Below are positions 1-12,353 of a stretch of 64,000 nucleotides of DNA, piece after piece; the first letter of the stretch is position 1; each line of letters begins with the position of its first letter. The stretch lies in NCBI GenBank assembly GCA_032690845.1, contig CM064430.1, positions 3,830,949 through 3,894,948 on the forward strand. The letters are read 5' to 3'. A program made the position numbers and the translations under genes. A model generated the notes under the pieces. It was given only the letters and a program-made list of their open reading frames with translations, was not told where the DNA came from and did not search any database. The DNA comes from Eleusine coracana subsp. coracana. Lineage: Eukaryota > Streptophyta > Magnoliopsida > Poales > Poaceae.

Positions 1-420
1 CAACTCACAATCCTATAATCTATAGTGACAACAAGCCTCTTCCACAGAGTGTTCAGCCTCGGGAAACAATTCAAGTCGAGCCTTCATCTATAGCTACTGT
101 GACGGTTCAAGTTTAGGCTCCGGTAATACAACTCCAACCTGCGCCAGTTGTCGTCAAAGCTTCGGTAATTCCAAAGACGATTACCGGTTTTGACAAAGAG
201 CCAAAGGACCCAAAAGTAAAAAATGATGTTGATAAGTACTTGGCTGGATTGAAAAAACGTCTAGCAAGCACCAATAAGCTCGTCCTCCAAGAACAAGATC
301 CTCGGGATAAAGTGTCGTACGACGATCACATTATGGACAATCCTGCGGACAATGTGGACTACCCGATATTCAAGAAGCTCCCAATATTCATAGGAACTAG
401 AGATACCCCTCGGATTGCAT
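1..420 (+). other. Unassigned reading frame upstream of the gypsy pol relic
   Basis: Frame 1 is open from base 1 to the stop at about 420, except for one TAG near 115. It encodes a Pro/Val/Gln-rich stretch and then a charged segment containing ITGFDKEPKDPK and DPRDKVSYDDH. It does not resemble the protease that follows in another frame from 425, and it lacks a CCHC zinc knuckle. It could be a diverged gag portion of the same element or host sequence picked up by it. I do not recognise the protein. Confidence 0.35.
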
Positions 421-424
421 AGTT

Positions 425-3400
425 TTGGAAGGAAGAAACCTCAATATATTATTAGGGATGTTCTGGATGAAACACCACAAGGCTGTGTTGGACATCAACG
501 CCTACACTATACACGTAAACTCCCCCACCCATGGTAGTGTGAGTTTTAGAGTAGTGCCTCCGCAACTTGCCGCACCCAAAGTTCACCACACCACAGTCGA
601 GCAAATAAAGGATATCCCAAGGGTTAGTGAATTTCCAGATGTGTTCCCTGATGATCTTCCTAGACTGCCTCCTGATCGGGATGTCAAGTTCAAGATTGAG
701 CTTCAGCCAGGCACTGCACCCATATCCAAGAGGTCGTACAAAATGGCACCCAAGGAGCTAGCGGAGCTAAAAGAATGGTTGAAAGAGTTGCTGGATAAGG
801 GATTTATTCGACCAAGTTCTTCACCCTGGGGTTGTCCGACATTGTTCATGAAGAAAAAGGATGAGACCTTATGGCTATGTGTAGATTATCGACCACTCAA
901 TGTTGTGACTATCAAGAATAAGTACCCAATACCACACATCGACATTCTCTTTGATCAGTTAATTCGAGCTAAAGTTTTCTCCAAGATCGATCTACGTTCT
1001 CGATACCACCAAATCAAGATCCGTATCGAAGATATCCCCAAGACAGCGTTCTCCACTCGATATGGACTTTATGAGTATTTAGTGATGTCGTTTGGGTTGA
1101 CAAACACACCAGCCATTTCATGTATCTCATGAACTTAGTGTTCATGCCAGAGCTAGACAAGTTCATAGTGGTGTTGATCGATGACATTCTAGTCTACTCC
1201 AAGTCGGAAGAAGAACATGTAGAGCACCTCCGCATTGTGCTACAGAGGTTAAGGGAACACCAACTATATGCTAAGTTTAGCAAATGTGAGTTTTGGTTGA
1301 AACAAATACCACTCCTGGGTCACATTATTTCCGAAGAAGGTATAGCGGTAGACCCCAGAAAGGTTAGAGATGTTCTAAATTGGAAGACACCAAAGATTGT
1401 GTTCCATGTACGTAGTTTTCTTGGATTGGCCGGTTACTACTGTTGTTTCATCCCAAATTTCTCCAAGATTGCAAAACCCATGACCGAGCTACTCAAGAAG
1501 GAAAAGAAATTTGTGTGGGATGAGGGCTTTGAGAACGCTTTTCAAACCCTGAAGAAGTATCTTACCACTGCCCCAATATTAGCTCAATCGGACCTGGGGA
1601 AGCCGTTTGATGTATATTGTGATGCTTCGGGCATCGGGTTGGGATGTGTTCTCATGCAGGATGGACGAGTCATCGCTTATGGATCCAGACAACTGAGGAA
1701 GCATGAGGAAAACTATCTAGCACATGATCTGGAATTGGTAGCAGTAGTTCTAGCATAGAAAATATGGAGGCATTATCTGCTTGGTAATCTAGTCCGTATC
1801 TACACCGATCACAGGAGCCTAAAGTACATCTTCACCCAGGACCACCTAAACATGAGGCAACATCGTTGGTTGGAGTTAATGAAGGATTATGAATTGGAAG
1901 TGCATTACCACCCCGGAAAAGCTAATGTCGTGGCTGACGCACTAAGTCAAAAGGCTCAATGCCATCATATCATGGTCATCCATCAAGTTCAAGATGGCCT
2001 TTGTGTCTAAGTAACACCCCATGGAGCTCTATATAACCTAGCATTAATATCCACCCTGTGAGAAGAAGTAGTAGAAGCTCAGAAGACTGATATTGGCATA
2101 ACGCATCTCAAGAGGAGACTAAAGGAGGGTGACGATAAGGTTCGATGTTTTCAGGAAGATGAAGAGGGCATTTTATGGTTTAAGGATCACATAGTAGTGC
2201 TGAAGAATTTGGAACTTCGCAAAAAGATCTTGGACGAAGCTCATGTCGCAAAGTACTCCATGCACCCGGGGAGCAACAAGATGTACCATGGTTTGAGATC
2301 CAGATATTGGTGGACTCGTATGAAGAGGGAAATAGCACGATATGTCGTAGAGTGCGATACACGTCATCGAGTCAAGGCTGACCATCTAAAGAAAGTTGGT
2401 CTGTTACAACCTCTGAGTATTCCGGCATGGAAATGGGATGATATTAGCATGGATCTCATTGTTGGCCTTCCCCGCACATCGTGCAAGTTTGACTCCATAT
2501 GGGCGATCGTAGATCGACTCACTAAGGTTGCACATTTTATTCCTGTATCAACATGGTTCACAATGCAAAGATACGCACAGTTGTACATTGACCGGATCCT
2601 TTGCCTGCACGGGGTGCCCAAGACCATTGTGTCCAATAGAGGCTCTCAGTTTGCTGGACGCTTTTGGGAGAAACTACATGAGTCATTGGGCACAAGGTTG
2701 ATTAGGGATTCTGCATACCACCCCGAAACAGACGGTCTGACGGAAAGGGTCAACCAGATATTAGAAGACATGTTGAGAGCATATGTACTAAATCATAGCA
2801 AAACGTAGGATGAATGCTTACCCATGACAAAATTCGCATACAACAATAGTTATCAAGAAAGCATCAAGATGGCACCGTTTGAAGCTCTATATGGTCATTC
2901 TTGTCGCACACCCTTGAGTTGGTCAGAATCAGGAGAGAGAGTAGTGTTTAGCCCAGAGCTGGTGCAACAAGCAGAAGAGAAAGTGTTAGAAATTCAATCC
3001 AATCTACGAGCAGTAAAGTCTAGATAGAAGAGCTATGCAGATAAGAGACGCTGCCCACTTGAATTCAGAGCTGGTGATGTAGTCTATCTTCAAGTGTAAC
3101 CAACCAAAGGTGTAGAACGGTTTGGAATCCGTGGAAAACTAGCACCCCGTTACATTGGCCCATATTCGATCATTGGAAGATGTGGACCCGTGGCCTACAA
3201 GCTCCAGCTACCTGTCAAACTCGCTAGAGTGCATGACACATTCCATGTGTCCCAACTCAATAAATGCCTCAAGGCACCAGTGGATGTTACTTTAGAAAGC
3301 ACTGAACAACTACAACCCAACTTGACATATTCAGAGTGCCCGATGAAGGTGCTAGATGAAAAGGGGCAGGACACCCGCAAGAAAACACTTAAATTCCACA

Positions 3401-3510
3401 AAGTTCAGTGGAGCAACCATAGTGAGAAAGAAGCCACCTGGGAGACTGAAGAATTTCTACAAAGTCACTACCCCGAGTTCCTACACCACCATCTAGGTAA
3501 ACCATCATAA
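425..3510 (+). pseudogene. Decayed Ty3/gypsy pol (protease end, RT, RNase H, integrase, chromodomain-like)
   Basis: Once the polyprotein that copied and integrated the element. The end of the aspartic protease is at 425-560 (NILLGMFWMKHHKAVLD). Reverse transcriptase follows with VDYRPLN and the catalytic IDDILVYS box near 1175. RNase H starts near 1610 (VYCDASGIGLGC). The integrase zinc-finger and core regions run from about 2230 to 3000 (WDDISMDLIVGLPRT, YHPETDGLTERVNQ), and a C-terminal chromodomain-like segment ends at 3510 (EATWETEEFLQSHYPEF). Damage: one base appears missing near 1113, moving the frame to 1120-1758. In-frame stops lie at about 1756, 2008, 2806, 3025 and 3098. The RT active-site aspartates survive, but no continuous product is possible. 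Confidence 0.85.
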
Positions 3511-3553
3511 CATCTCCTAATCTCGAGGCGAGATTTCTTTAAGGGGGGAGGGT

Positions 3554-6500
3554 TGTGACACCTCTGGTGTCATGAAACTTTTTAGAGATACTTACTAGAG
3601 CCACCCCACAAGTTTGAGAACTAGAACAAAAATTTAAACTGAAATTTGTCCAATTCGAACCAAATTCAAGCAAAGTTGCATGTTATTTAAAGTACAAGTT
3701 CAGATTTCTCAATATAACATGGACCCAACAAAAATATATGTTGTACCCCACGGTGAATTAGAATTTCGTTGTATTTTTCATATTTTTATATCTTCATTTA
3801 TTGCCCTAAATAAATGCCCAAATGATTAAAAACTGTCACTCTTTGTAAATTTCATATTCAAATTTGAATGTAATATGCTCAGTACTAGTATTTTTATAAA
3901 ATAGAGCATATCATGGTGAACACGACCATATTTTTAAATTTGACATAGGGTCAATATTTTTAAAGATATGAAAATATGAATGGGAGACTATTTCGACAAC
4001 TAACAAAAAAGAAAAATTTTGTGCCCGGCGCCTCGCCGCCGCGTGGCAGCCGTACGTCGGCCGCGGCCACGACGGTTGGCCCGACCAGATCAAATCCGAA
4101 GCCGCCCCAGGTTTCGGCACCCTGCTTATTTCCGTTTTCCACTCTCCCTCGTTTTTTATTTTCTCACCACCGTGACCACCATTTCCTAGGATGAAGCTTC
4201 GGGCGTCGCCTCCTCGCGCCCGGCCGGTGTGGATCTGCCGGCTCAAACCGAGCGCGTTGGCCTCCTCTACCACCTCCACCCCTCGTTACTCCGTGAAACC
4301 TTGTCGTTTGACCACATTAATTCGTCAACCAGTGACCCTTCCTCCAAGCTCCCCCCCCCCCCCCCCCCCCCCCCAACACCTCAACGGAGTTAGCGTCAAC
4401 CTCCTCTACGTCCTGATATTTGTTTTGATATTTTTTGTGGTCGTTTGGTCCACTCCGGCAACACGCCGCCATAGCTGAGCAGCTGCTCGTGTCCTGTGTT
4501 GGACTCGGCCGGATCTCCTGTGGCAAGGATCCATGTGGCCTCTGTGTGGCCTAACCCAGAAAACCATTTTTCCAACGAATTATTAATAGCTAGAAAATTC
4601 TTTTAGCTTATAAAATTCATAACTAAATGGATATTAGGAGTTTTCAAGCAAACTAAAATTTTTTGAGTTCCTCTAGATATGTACTATTGTAGAAAAATGC
4701 TAAACACTTGGTGTGATTAATATTTTTATCAGAATTAAAATAAATAGGTAAAGCATTAGTAAATTCATATGTAAATCCATGGGGCTGATAAATTCTTGAA
4801 ACTTGGTATATAATCATGTTTTAGCATGCTTACCCCCTCTGCAAAGTCATACCTTGTTGGTCTCTGTATATGTGTCACAATTAATTAATTAATTGGCCTT
4901 TTTATTATTTTTATTATTTAAATATATTAATCCCATGCATGTAAGTGAAACTTGCCAAATGAATCACCCCTGACATGCTTTATTTGTAGTAAATCACCCA
5001 CTTAAATTCAACTTCCAGAATCATGCTAATGTAATTATTTGTCTTCTAAGTTTAATGTTTGCTTTAGCTATATAGTGACATTGTAGCATACTAACCTATG
5101 CCATTATGTCTTACATGACAACCCCCTCACATGCTGGAAATAATAGTGGGATCATTACAAATTCCTTGTGATGCTTGGTGCAATTTAGCTCGCTCACGAA
5201 CAACACCTCCTGTGCAATAAAATATTAGTAAGCTACACTTATTCACTGTCCATGTTCCATATACACATGCATTACTCAAATCAACACATATGTACCTTAT
5301 TTGAATATATTATAGTTAAAAATAATAAATAAAGTCAATAAAGCAAATATGCAAATAAGCTATGACTAATATACAAACTAAACCTTCTTTTTTATACATC
5401 ATAACAACACACTAATTTTTTGTTAAGAAAGTTTTATGAATAATCTCTCACCCACAACATCATCTGCATCATATAGATCACGAGGTGAATCACATGGAGG
5501 TCAAAACCGCGCATGAGTCAAAAGGTGAAGGAAGCGACTCTAGTAGTAGAGAGCAGGCTCCAGGAAATCCCCAGTGCATCCCACCAAGTTTTAATCTTTT
5601 TATTTTATCACTAGATAGTGTGATGTAAACTTGTCTGTGCATTAAGTTTATAGGAGTTGTTTACAAATCTAGTATTATAGTAGGTTCCCTTTTACTTGAT
5701 GATAGTCACAGGATGGTAGTCGCTCTGCTTAATTAGAACGATCATTCATCGAATGGTATGAAAATTGCTCATAGATCAGGACATATTATCAGTCGAGAAT
5801 GATGTCAGATGAAGGAAACATGAAATGGGATAATAAATGAAGACCGAACGGGCAACTAGGGGAAAAGGGAAGGATAAATTTGTCTTCAAGGATGTAGCCC
5901 CGTCTAAGTCACTTAAGGCTTGCGTCATGTCCAGTCCTATGGGATCAAGTTTAAACTGTACCAAATACATGCTAATAATATGGGCACTAGTAAACCGATG
6001 TAGCTTGATTTCCGTAGTGGTTGTACGATACCCCACTCTTCTTTTGGTGATGAAGATGGTTATAGTGGAATGTGGGTATGTATTGGAAGGGAGAGTATAT
6101 GGGCTACCTATGGATGGCTTCGATGGGAGCATCGCTTGGGGTGACGTGTACTCAGAAAAAGTGGAACCCGAGCCAACCCTATTGTGTCTCACGAAAGGTT
6201 GTCATACATGACTCCTTAGAGTGTGCGTGTGCATTGTATTTGGGTTTCTTCTGCAGGATATATCAATTCGAGTCGTTGTCCCTCATAGTAATGAGTACCA
6301 CTTGATCATTGCTTCGAAACATTGTTGGAAGCCATTAATAGCTGTCTAGAAATATTAATATTTGTATTGCAACCATAATTGTTATAGCGATAGTGTAAAC
6401 TAAATTTATTATTTTGCATGATAACTTAATGCTAAAACTTAAAAAATAAGGATCCACTCTTAGGCTGGTTTTTTTGGCAACATAAACCCTACCCTTAGCT

Positions 6501-6921
6501 TTTGCAAGTATAGGCGTCGGCTGTAGTTGGCCATTTTGACGGATCAGTCTTGCTAAGTATTAGTTACTCAGGGTGTAGCTCTTTGTGATTTTTCAAATGA
6601 TCAAGGTGTCCAGTTTCTCGACTTTTGAAATGTTGAGTGGGAACCCTGCAATCCATAGGAGGAGTACTTTGTTACTTGCCGGTACAGTATCGTGGGCATA
6701 ACACTTATCAAGACTGGATTTTTTTCTTGTATCATCATGAGAGGGCGATTGTATCTCAAGGTTATTTGTTGAACCATTTTCTCTATTGTTAAACTATTTT
6801 GCTTCCGTATTTTTAAACTCTGATTTGTAACTTAAATTTAGATTGATGTAAAACTTTGTACTTTATTTATGTTCTTGTTACAACTATATTATTCTATCAT
6901 GTTATATTATTGGGTGTCACA
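3554..6921 (+). repeat. 3' LTR of the gypsy element (about 3.4 kb)
   Basis: It begins TGTGACACCTC right after the purine tract AAGGGGGGAGGG and ends GGGTGTCACA, so the termini are inverted TGTGACA/TGTCACA. The length (3368 bases) is typical of Tekay/Del-type LTRs. It holds a GC-rich patch (about 4020-4500) with a run of 24 C. Short open stretches inside it (for example 5837-6211) have no recognisable domain, and I treat them as chance. Confidence 0.75.
4351..4374 (+). repeat. Homopolymer run of 24 C
   Basis: Twenty-four consecutive C inside the gypsy LTR. The exact length may be an assembly or polymerase-slippage estimate. Confidence 0.9.
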
Positions 6922-7389
6922 ACACGTGTCACCACCCGAGAAAAATCCTGGAACAGAATTATCTCCATGTGATAAGGAAGTTCCGTTACATAGACTATAA
7001 AGACACTTGATCTAGAGTCCGAGTGTGATGTGTAGTTTTTTTTTTCATGTGTTTATATGAGTCCGAGTGTGATGTGTAGTTTTCTTCCACCGGAGCCAGC
7101 CTGGAACATTTTATTTTGTACGAGTAACATGGTAACACATGATCTGTTTTGGTTTCCATTTCATTGAATCTGACCATCCAGAATTCATACCATCAAGATT
7201 TATACGGAATACACTTAAAGTATGTGGGAGTAAACGTCAATACCACGACGATGGAATATCATTAGAGGAAACTGGAATCGCTCTTCAGCGTATCAGAATC
7301 ATTATCAATTACACATGAGACAAGGCAGAAAATTGCTACAGAAAGATGATCAGGATTCAGGCATCAAAAAAGTCGATAAAGAATCATAA
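6922..7389. other. Intergenic; short direct repeat
   Basis: No gene seen. A 20-odd base unit starting GAGTCCGAGTGTGATGTG occurs at about 7016 and again at about 7062. Bases 7290-7310 (GTATCAGAATCATTATC) resemble sequence just downstream of exon 1 of the DUF593 gene (about 11500), so the relic described next may start here. Confidence 0.4.
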
Positions 7390-7510
7390 GTACCGAACAC
7401 AGCGAGCGCCCAAAAGCGCTGTTTCTTTTCTGTCGCCACGACGACATCCTGCGCGGCGACCGCATCCCTACCTGCGTCCGCAGCGCCGGCAACTCCCACG
7501 CGCCACTGCC
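7390..7510 (-). pseudogene. Relic of a third DUF593-like gene copy (end of exon 1)
   Basis: On the plus strand, ACAGCGAGCGCCCAAAAGCG and the following CGCCACGACGAC and GCGGCGACCGCATCCCT parallel 11557-11650, the 3' end of exon 1 of the intact minus-strand gene at 11355-12353 (reading frame ...KRRFSVLAVFK). Similarity fades after about 7510, and no remaining coiled-coil frame or exon 2 was found. I infer a truncated tandem copy of the same gene family. Confidence 0.5.
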
Positions 7511-7739
7511 CACGGATAAAAGTTCTGTACCACTACCACGTGCCGGATTGGACCGCCCGTTTGGACACCTCTAGCCTCTCACCCACTACGCCACAAAACT
7601 CAGGCCCATCCATCGAAGCTCAATAATGGATAGGTTTAGGCAGAGTTCATTAGGCACAAAACAGTGCAAGGGACAAAAACACGCTCGCCATTTATTACGT
7701 TGGGGATCTACGGAGGGGAGCATTGTAGAACCATGATTG

Positions 7740-8130
7740 TAAGTGATGAGAGGAAGAATGTTTTAAAAAAAACAAGTGGCGATGTAAGATAGGATTCATG
7801 TTTTATAGTTGAGATATTTCTAAACAAAAGTTCCGCTTGATGATTGTCACTTGCCAATATTTTGCTTTCCAATGTCGTTACTATCTGTCTTATACGAGTC
7901 ATATCTAAGTGCACATATAGTTCCTTTCTTATAAATTAATGATGCTTCAACCAAAATACATATATTTCACATTTTGTAGTACTTTGATTGTAGTCATGGT
8001 TTCAAGGCCAACATTTCATTGTATGAAAAGCTCGATGATGAGCACTGTCACCTATTTAATGTACCGTTGCCTTCAAATTATGTGATATCGAGGAAATTAT
8101 AACAAACATAGTATGAAATTTTAATACGAT
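7740..8130 (+). repeat. Dispersed AT-rich repeat, copy 1
   Basis: It shares an ordered series of phrases (for example TTGTCACTTGCCAATATTTTG, then ATGTCGTTACTATCT, then CATATCTAAGTG) with segments near 14540, 21040, 25130 and 36060. No terminal repeats or coding frame are evident. Probably a non-autonomous transposon remnant; the Helitron link is discussed at 13190-16076. Confidence 0.45.
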
Positions 8131-9691
8131 ATGCATGTTCTCACACCAATTGTACTAATTTTTTTATTGCAAGTTACAAGTTAATAACAGATTTTTCAAT
8201 GATCCAAAAGTATAATTTTCATGTGTCTAATATTTTTCCAAAATATACAAAGAAATTTTAGCTGATGAATAATTAACTATTAATAATTAGCAGACGAACA
8301 ACAATAAGACAATTATGTCATTTTTGGTAAATAACTAATAGAAGACTATAGAAAGGTATAGTTTATTTTAAGTTAGCAAGACAAGAACAACTTTTTGCTA
8401 AAATGGTGTATGCATAATAATGCTACAATGATTTGATAAGAGGAGTTGAATAAAACAGAGCGACAACAGAATTTTTGCCCCGATGTAGTATTTAAGCAGA
8501 TTCGAGATCCAATATATATTTCGAGATCCAATATATATTTCTCAAAACCAAACCATTTATTACATCAGAGTTTACCAGAAATAAAAACATGTTGAAAACA
8601 TGGTTGAAAGTGTAGAAGTGAAACATAATGAAAGTAAATGCCTACTAATTGCATATCGACGATACATGTGAAGGTGAATAATTCGTGCCCGTACGAATTA
8701 TCATAGAACCAAGCATACTCAAGGCGTCGAGCAAGACTTCTCGTGAGACGTCCAGTCATCAAGCTGCTACACGTCCCAAGGAAGGACACTAACAGGGAGT
8801 TCACAATCATTGTTATCATTGTCTGAAAAACAACATAAGCATATGCCCCGAACAACTAATACTCAAAAAGACTTATCCGTCAAAATGGTTTAAAGAATCG
8901 ACTCCTAGACATGTCGGGCTAAAAAGGTGGTATGATTTTATTTGCAAAATACAACACTAGAAGTTGAACCTTGCTTTCAATATATTTTAGAAAGTAAGTA
9001 AATGTGAGCATTACAACTACAATAATCATAATCATGTAGACAGAACAATAATTAATATCATAAATACAACAATATTATTAACTTAGTTGCTCTTCTTACT
9101 ACGAGTTGACGAGATCACAAGCGGTACTCATTACTGCGTGAGACAGTAAATTGAATTGATTATCACCAACTGGAAACCCGATATGCACAACACAATGCAC
9201 TCTCTGAGCAATATGTAACAACTCTTTAATCTATCGCCATCAATCCCGAAAGTGTCCGTCGCCCCGAGGAGATAGTCCACCAACTATGTGGGTTAGACCT
9301 GGCTACTCCTTATTAGGCTGTACGAACCAAGGAAATGAGTATTTTTCAGTAATTGTCATAAATATGTTACATCAGCTTACTAGTTATCATAGACTAGCAT
9401 GCAATCAATACTATTTAAACTTACTCAACAAGATCAACAACCCTTATTGTCCTTAACCGAAATTAATTATCATGTGAGAAGACAACATAATCTACCTCAA
9501 AGAACACTATGGTTGCTACCAACATAATTAAGCATAGCAAGTTTTCTATCAAACTGTCTGTACCAACATACCATAAACCAAATAGGATATTTATAAGGCA
9601 ACAATACAGGTGGAGTTTCAAACAACACCTATTATCTAATGCATACAAGATCATCATCTAGAACTCTAGAAGTGTGATATAAAACAGAAAC
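8131..9691. other. AT-rich intergenic sequence
   Basis: No supported gene. A 19-base unit, CGAGATCCAATATATATTT, occurs twice in tandem at about 8501-8541. Short open stretches here have no domain. Confidence 0.4.
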
Positions 9692-9822
9692 TTAAAAATA
9701 AGGTGGGATGCACCGGGGTTTGGCTTGGACCGACTTGGTGTTAGTGTCCTCTTGAGTTGGTTCTAGACCAACGAATACTTCTTCAGTGACGGCCTCGACG
9801 TGCATCGCGTTCGCTTCGGAAC
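9692..9822 (-). pseudogene. Orphan coding-like exon fragment
   Basis: Reading the minus strand from 9822 to the TAA at 9692-9694 gives about 43 uninterrupted codons with balanced composition (GSEANAMHVEAVTEEVF and then GLEPTQEDTN) and higher GC than its surroundings. A possible splice acceptor (GTGTAG) lies directly upstream. It looks like the last exon of a gene or an old transposon-captured exon. I do not recognise the protein, and no other exon was found nearby. Confidence 0.3.
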
Positions 9823-10678
9823 CTACACGTCATGTATGATATGATATGTTTAACGAGAATGCAAGAATGATTGACTCTTGTGGCAAAAGAAATAATTTAT
9901 GTTCATGATTATGGAATGAATACTGATTTTGCAAATGTAAGAAATAATTACTCTTGTTTAAAGTATTATCTTTTGATTAGAAATGTTGAAAGTGCTAATT
10001 ACAATTGGCTTAGGTAATTTGAGCCACTTACCTATGCTTGGAGAAATTCTACCATGTGAGTATAGATGAACATGGACTTACAAGCCAAATTTCAAGATTT
10101 ATGAGTGGGTAGAAAACTACTTAGGAGATAACTAGCATTTTACAATGTTTAAATAACTCACAAATTAGTGATATACAATTGGTGGTTTTAATTAATTGAG
10201 GTGATAGGGTACAATGATAAAAGAGTAACAAAAATTATTTCACAATTTCATACGGTCCAAAGAATTTCCTATGCATTACTCCCTCCGCTCTTAAATTGTT
10301 ATCATTGTTGACTTCTTTTAGTTAACTTTGACAATTTTATACAGTACTACACTACTAGAAGTAGATGGATAATCGGCTGTACAAGCTGTACCAAAGGACC
10401 CTTACTCATACACTTTATTATAGATTCACTAAACTAGAAAAAGGTGATCTTCCAATATATGACATGATATGGGAGCCACATTGCAGTCATGTTCAATCAT
10501 TAAAATTTATAGTTTTGTATCAAATTTACAAGGTTCAGTTCCTGAAATCCATGATTTTTATATCTACTATGGAAACTCTATTCATAAGAAAGGGATATCC
10601 GAAATAACAATATAGTGTCTATGGTGCGTAAAAACTACTCCAATTAAAATTGAAAAAATTATAAAACAATAATCAAGA
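9823..10678. other. Intergenic with one Stowaway-like terminus
   Basis: At about 10280 the sequence CTCCCTCCGCTCTTAAATTG has the look of a Stowaway MITE end, but I found no matching inverted end downstream, so it is a truncated copy. Nothing else supported. Confidence 0.4.
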
Positions 10679-10804
10679 CTATCATAGTTTGCAAGTTATG
10701 ACAACTGCTCGTATCTTCTCCTAACGGCCACCGATGAAATCAACATGGGGACGGAATCTGTCGGGAGAAGATACGAGCAATTATTGTAACTTGCACTATG
10801 ATAG
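10679..10804. repeat. Foldback hairpin, about 42-base arms and 40-base loop
   Basis: The left arm, starting CTATCATAGTTTGCAAGTTA, pairs with the right arm at 10763-10804. A perfect 16-base block (TGCTCGTATCTTCTCC) lies nearest the loop, and two further perfect blocks of 8 and 10 bases lie toward the base. Four mismatches and a 2-base bulge interrupt it. No target duplication is obvious. It could be a small foldback transposon or a young miRNA-like locus. No expression evidence is available. Confidence 0.7.
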
Positions 10805-11354
10805 TCTTTGATGCAAATACGAAAAGCCCAGATATAAGTTAATGGACGAAAGGACATCCTCTGAAATAACTGAAACAATTTAGATGATCCCAATCCGCGG
10901 ATAAGACGCACACCCGCCCTTGCCACCGTGGTGCCGAATTCACGACGCGGCCAGCATGAGTACTTGCAAGTCGAGTATTTCCATCCAACAGTACAACACG
11001 TGCAGGTTGATCGAGTTGAACCTCTAGCTATTTACAGAAGCCAAGTAATTTTTCAAGCTAATAATAGTCATTTTTGTGACAAGGGAATGTGAAAAACTGA
11101 ACCGCGTGCTACAAGTGACCGTCGTAACGGGGGCGGGGTACACCATTTCCACCCGTTTTGCTCCGGATCCTTAGAACGCCCTTCAATCTCACCAGGAGTG
11201 GAAGAAGGAAGAAGAGGAAGTATATCGGTGCCCACGAGGCAGGATTTGGGAGCCCCCTGTAGATTTTTGTCAGTTTGATGCTCCTGATCAGGAAGGGTCC
11301 CAAAGTCAGAAAACAGAGGAAGGTGACGCTGCTCGTACAGAAGAGCCTCTTTGT

Positions 11355-12353
11355 TTACCTCGCTGTAGACGCAGAACGCTTCGTTCCCCGTAAGACCGTG
11401 GAGAACAGCCACTGCGGAAAATTGATCACTACCGTTAGTATGAGGGATGGTGAATGACGACAGGTAACACGCCAATCCATTGAATCCCGGCGTGTATCTG
11501 AATCATTATCCATGCCCGGAAATTATCAGAGAGAACGATGATTAGGCACCTTGAAAACAGCGAGCACCGAGAAGCGCCGTTTATTTGCCGCCACGGCGAT
11601 GGCCCGCGCCGCGGCCGCGTCCCTGCGCAGTCGCCGCGCCAACGCTACCTTGGCGCGCTCCACCCGCAGCGCCGCCACCTCACGCCGCACCGCCGCGCTG
11701 TTCGCCTCCAGCGCCTCCACCCTCGCGCACAGATTCTCGTCGACGGCCTGCTCCTCCGCCGCGGCCGCATTCGTCGCCACGGCGGCGCACCTCACAGCCA
11801 CCACCGCATACTTGAGCTGTTCCTCCGCCTCAACATCCCCGTCGTAGTTAATGTCGTCCCCACTCACGCCCGCCTCGACACGTCCATCGTCCTCCCGGGG
11901 ATCGGCCTTCTCCTCGTCGCCGTCGCCGTCGCCATCGGGATCGACGCCGTGGGCGCGGAGGCGCTCCCGATACGACGCGGCGAGCGCGCGGGCGCCGGCG
12001 AGCCGGTCCTGGACCTCGCGGTCGTGTCCGGCGCGGCCCTCGGCGATCCGCCGGAACTCGCGCGCCTCGATCATCGCCGCCGACTTCTCGCGCTGCAGCC
12101 GCGCGATCATCGCCATCGCCTCGCTCGCCGCGGTCTCCGCGGCGGCGCGCTCGGACTCCAGCTCGGCCCTCAGCGCCGCCGCCGCACGCTCCGCGGCCTC
12201 CTTCCCCGCACGCAGCGCTGCCACAGCCGCCTCCATCTCGTCCGCCCGCCGGCGGACCAGCGCCTCCCGATCCTCCGCCGCGGGCGCGCCGGCCAGCGAG
12301 CGGCGCCACGCGGAGGCCAACGAGGCGGTGGCGGCGGCGGACGCGGGGTCCAT
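11355..12353 (-). CDS. DUF593 / zein-binding-like coiled-coil protein, copy 1
   Basis: Two-exon model: exon 1 at 12353-11550, GT-AG intron 11549-11412 (138 bases), exon 2 at 11411-11355, 286 residues. Exon 2 was placed by comparison with the paralog at 16295-17170: both read W(L/F)FST...GTKRSAS.AR and end at the same TAA. Residues 34-133 are an Ala/Glu/Arg-rich coiled coil containing EAMAMIARLQREKSAAMIEA, which matches the LQREK...E core of the DUF593 (GTD/zein-binding) family. That family includes FLOURY1 and plant myosin-binding proteins. A second coil covers about 205-245, after an acidic DGDGDGDEE linker. Unlike FLOURY1 there is no N-terminal membrane segment, and the protein is short. 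A role as a soluble adaptor is inference. Intron read-through would stop after seven codons. Confidence 0.7.

Larger units (their letters stand above)
1..6921 (+). mobile_element. Ty3/gypsy LTR retrotransposon, 3' part only
   Basis: The window opens inside an element that continues upstream. Seen in order are the end of a protease region, reverse transcriptase, RNase H, integrase, a chromodomain-like tail, a purine-rich tract (about 3541-3553) and a 3' LTR that starts TGTGACA and ends TGTCACA. The domain order RT-RNaseH-IN is that of Ty3/gypsy. The chromodomain-like tail plus a 3.4 kb LTR with these ends fits the Tekay/Del chromovirus group, which is an inference from family knowledge. Several stops and a frameshift show it cannot encode its own proteins. 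The 5' LTR and most of gag are outside the window, so no age estimate is possible. The five bases after the LTR (6922-6926) are acacg; the partner duplication would lie upstream. Confidence 0.85.

Noticed and set aside
5776..6305. Open frames on both strands inside the gypsy LTR
   Set aside because: Overlapping frames in different phases, no domains and within an LTR.
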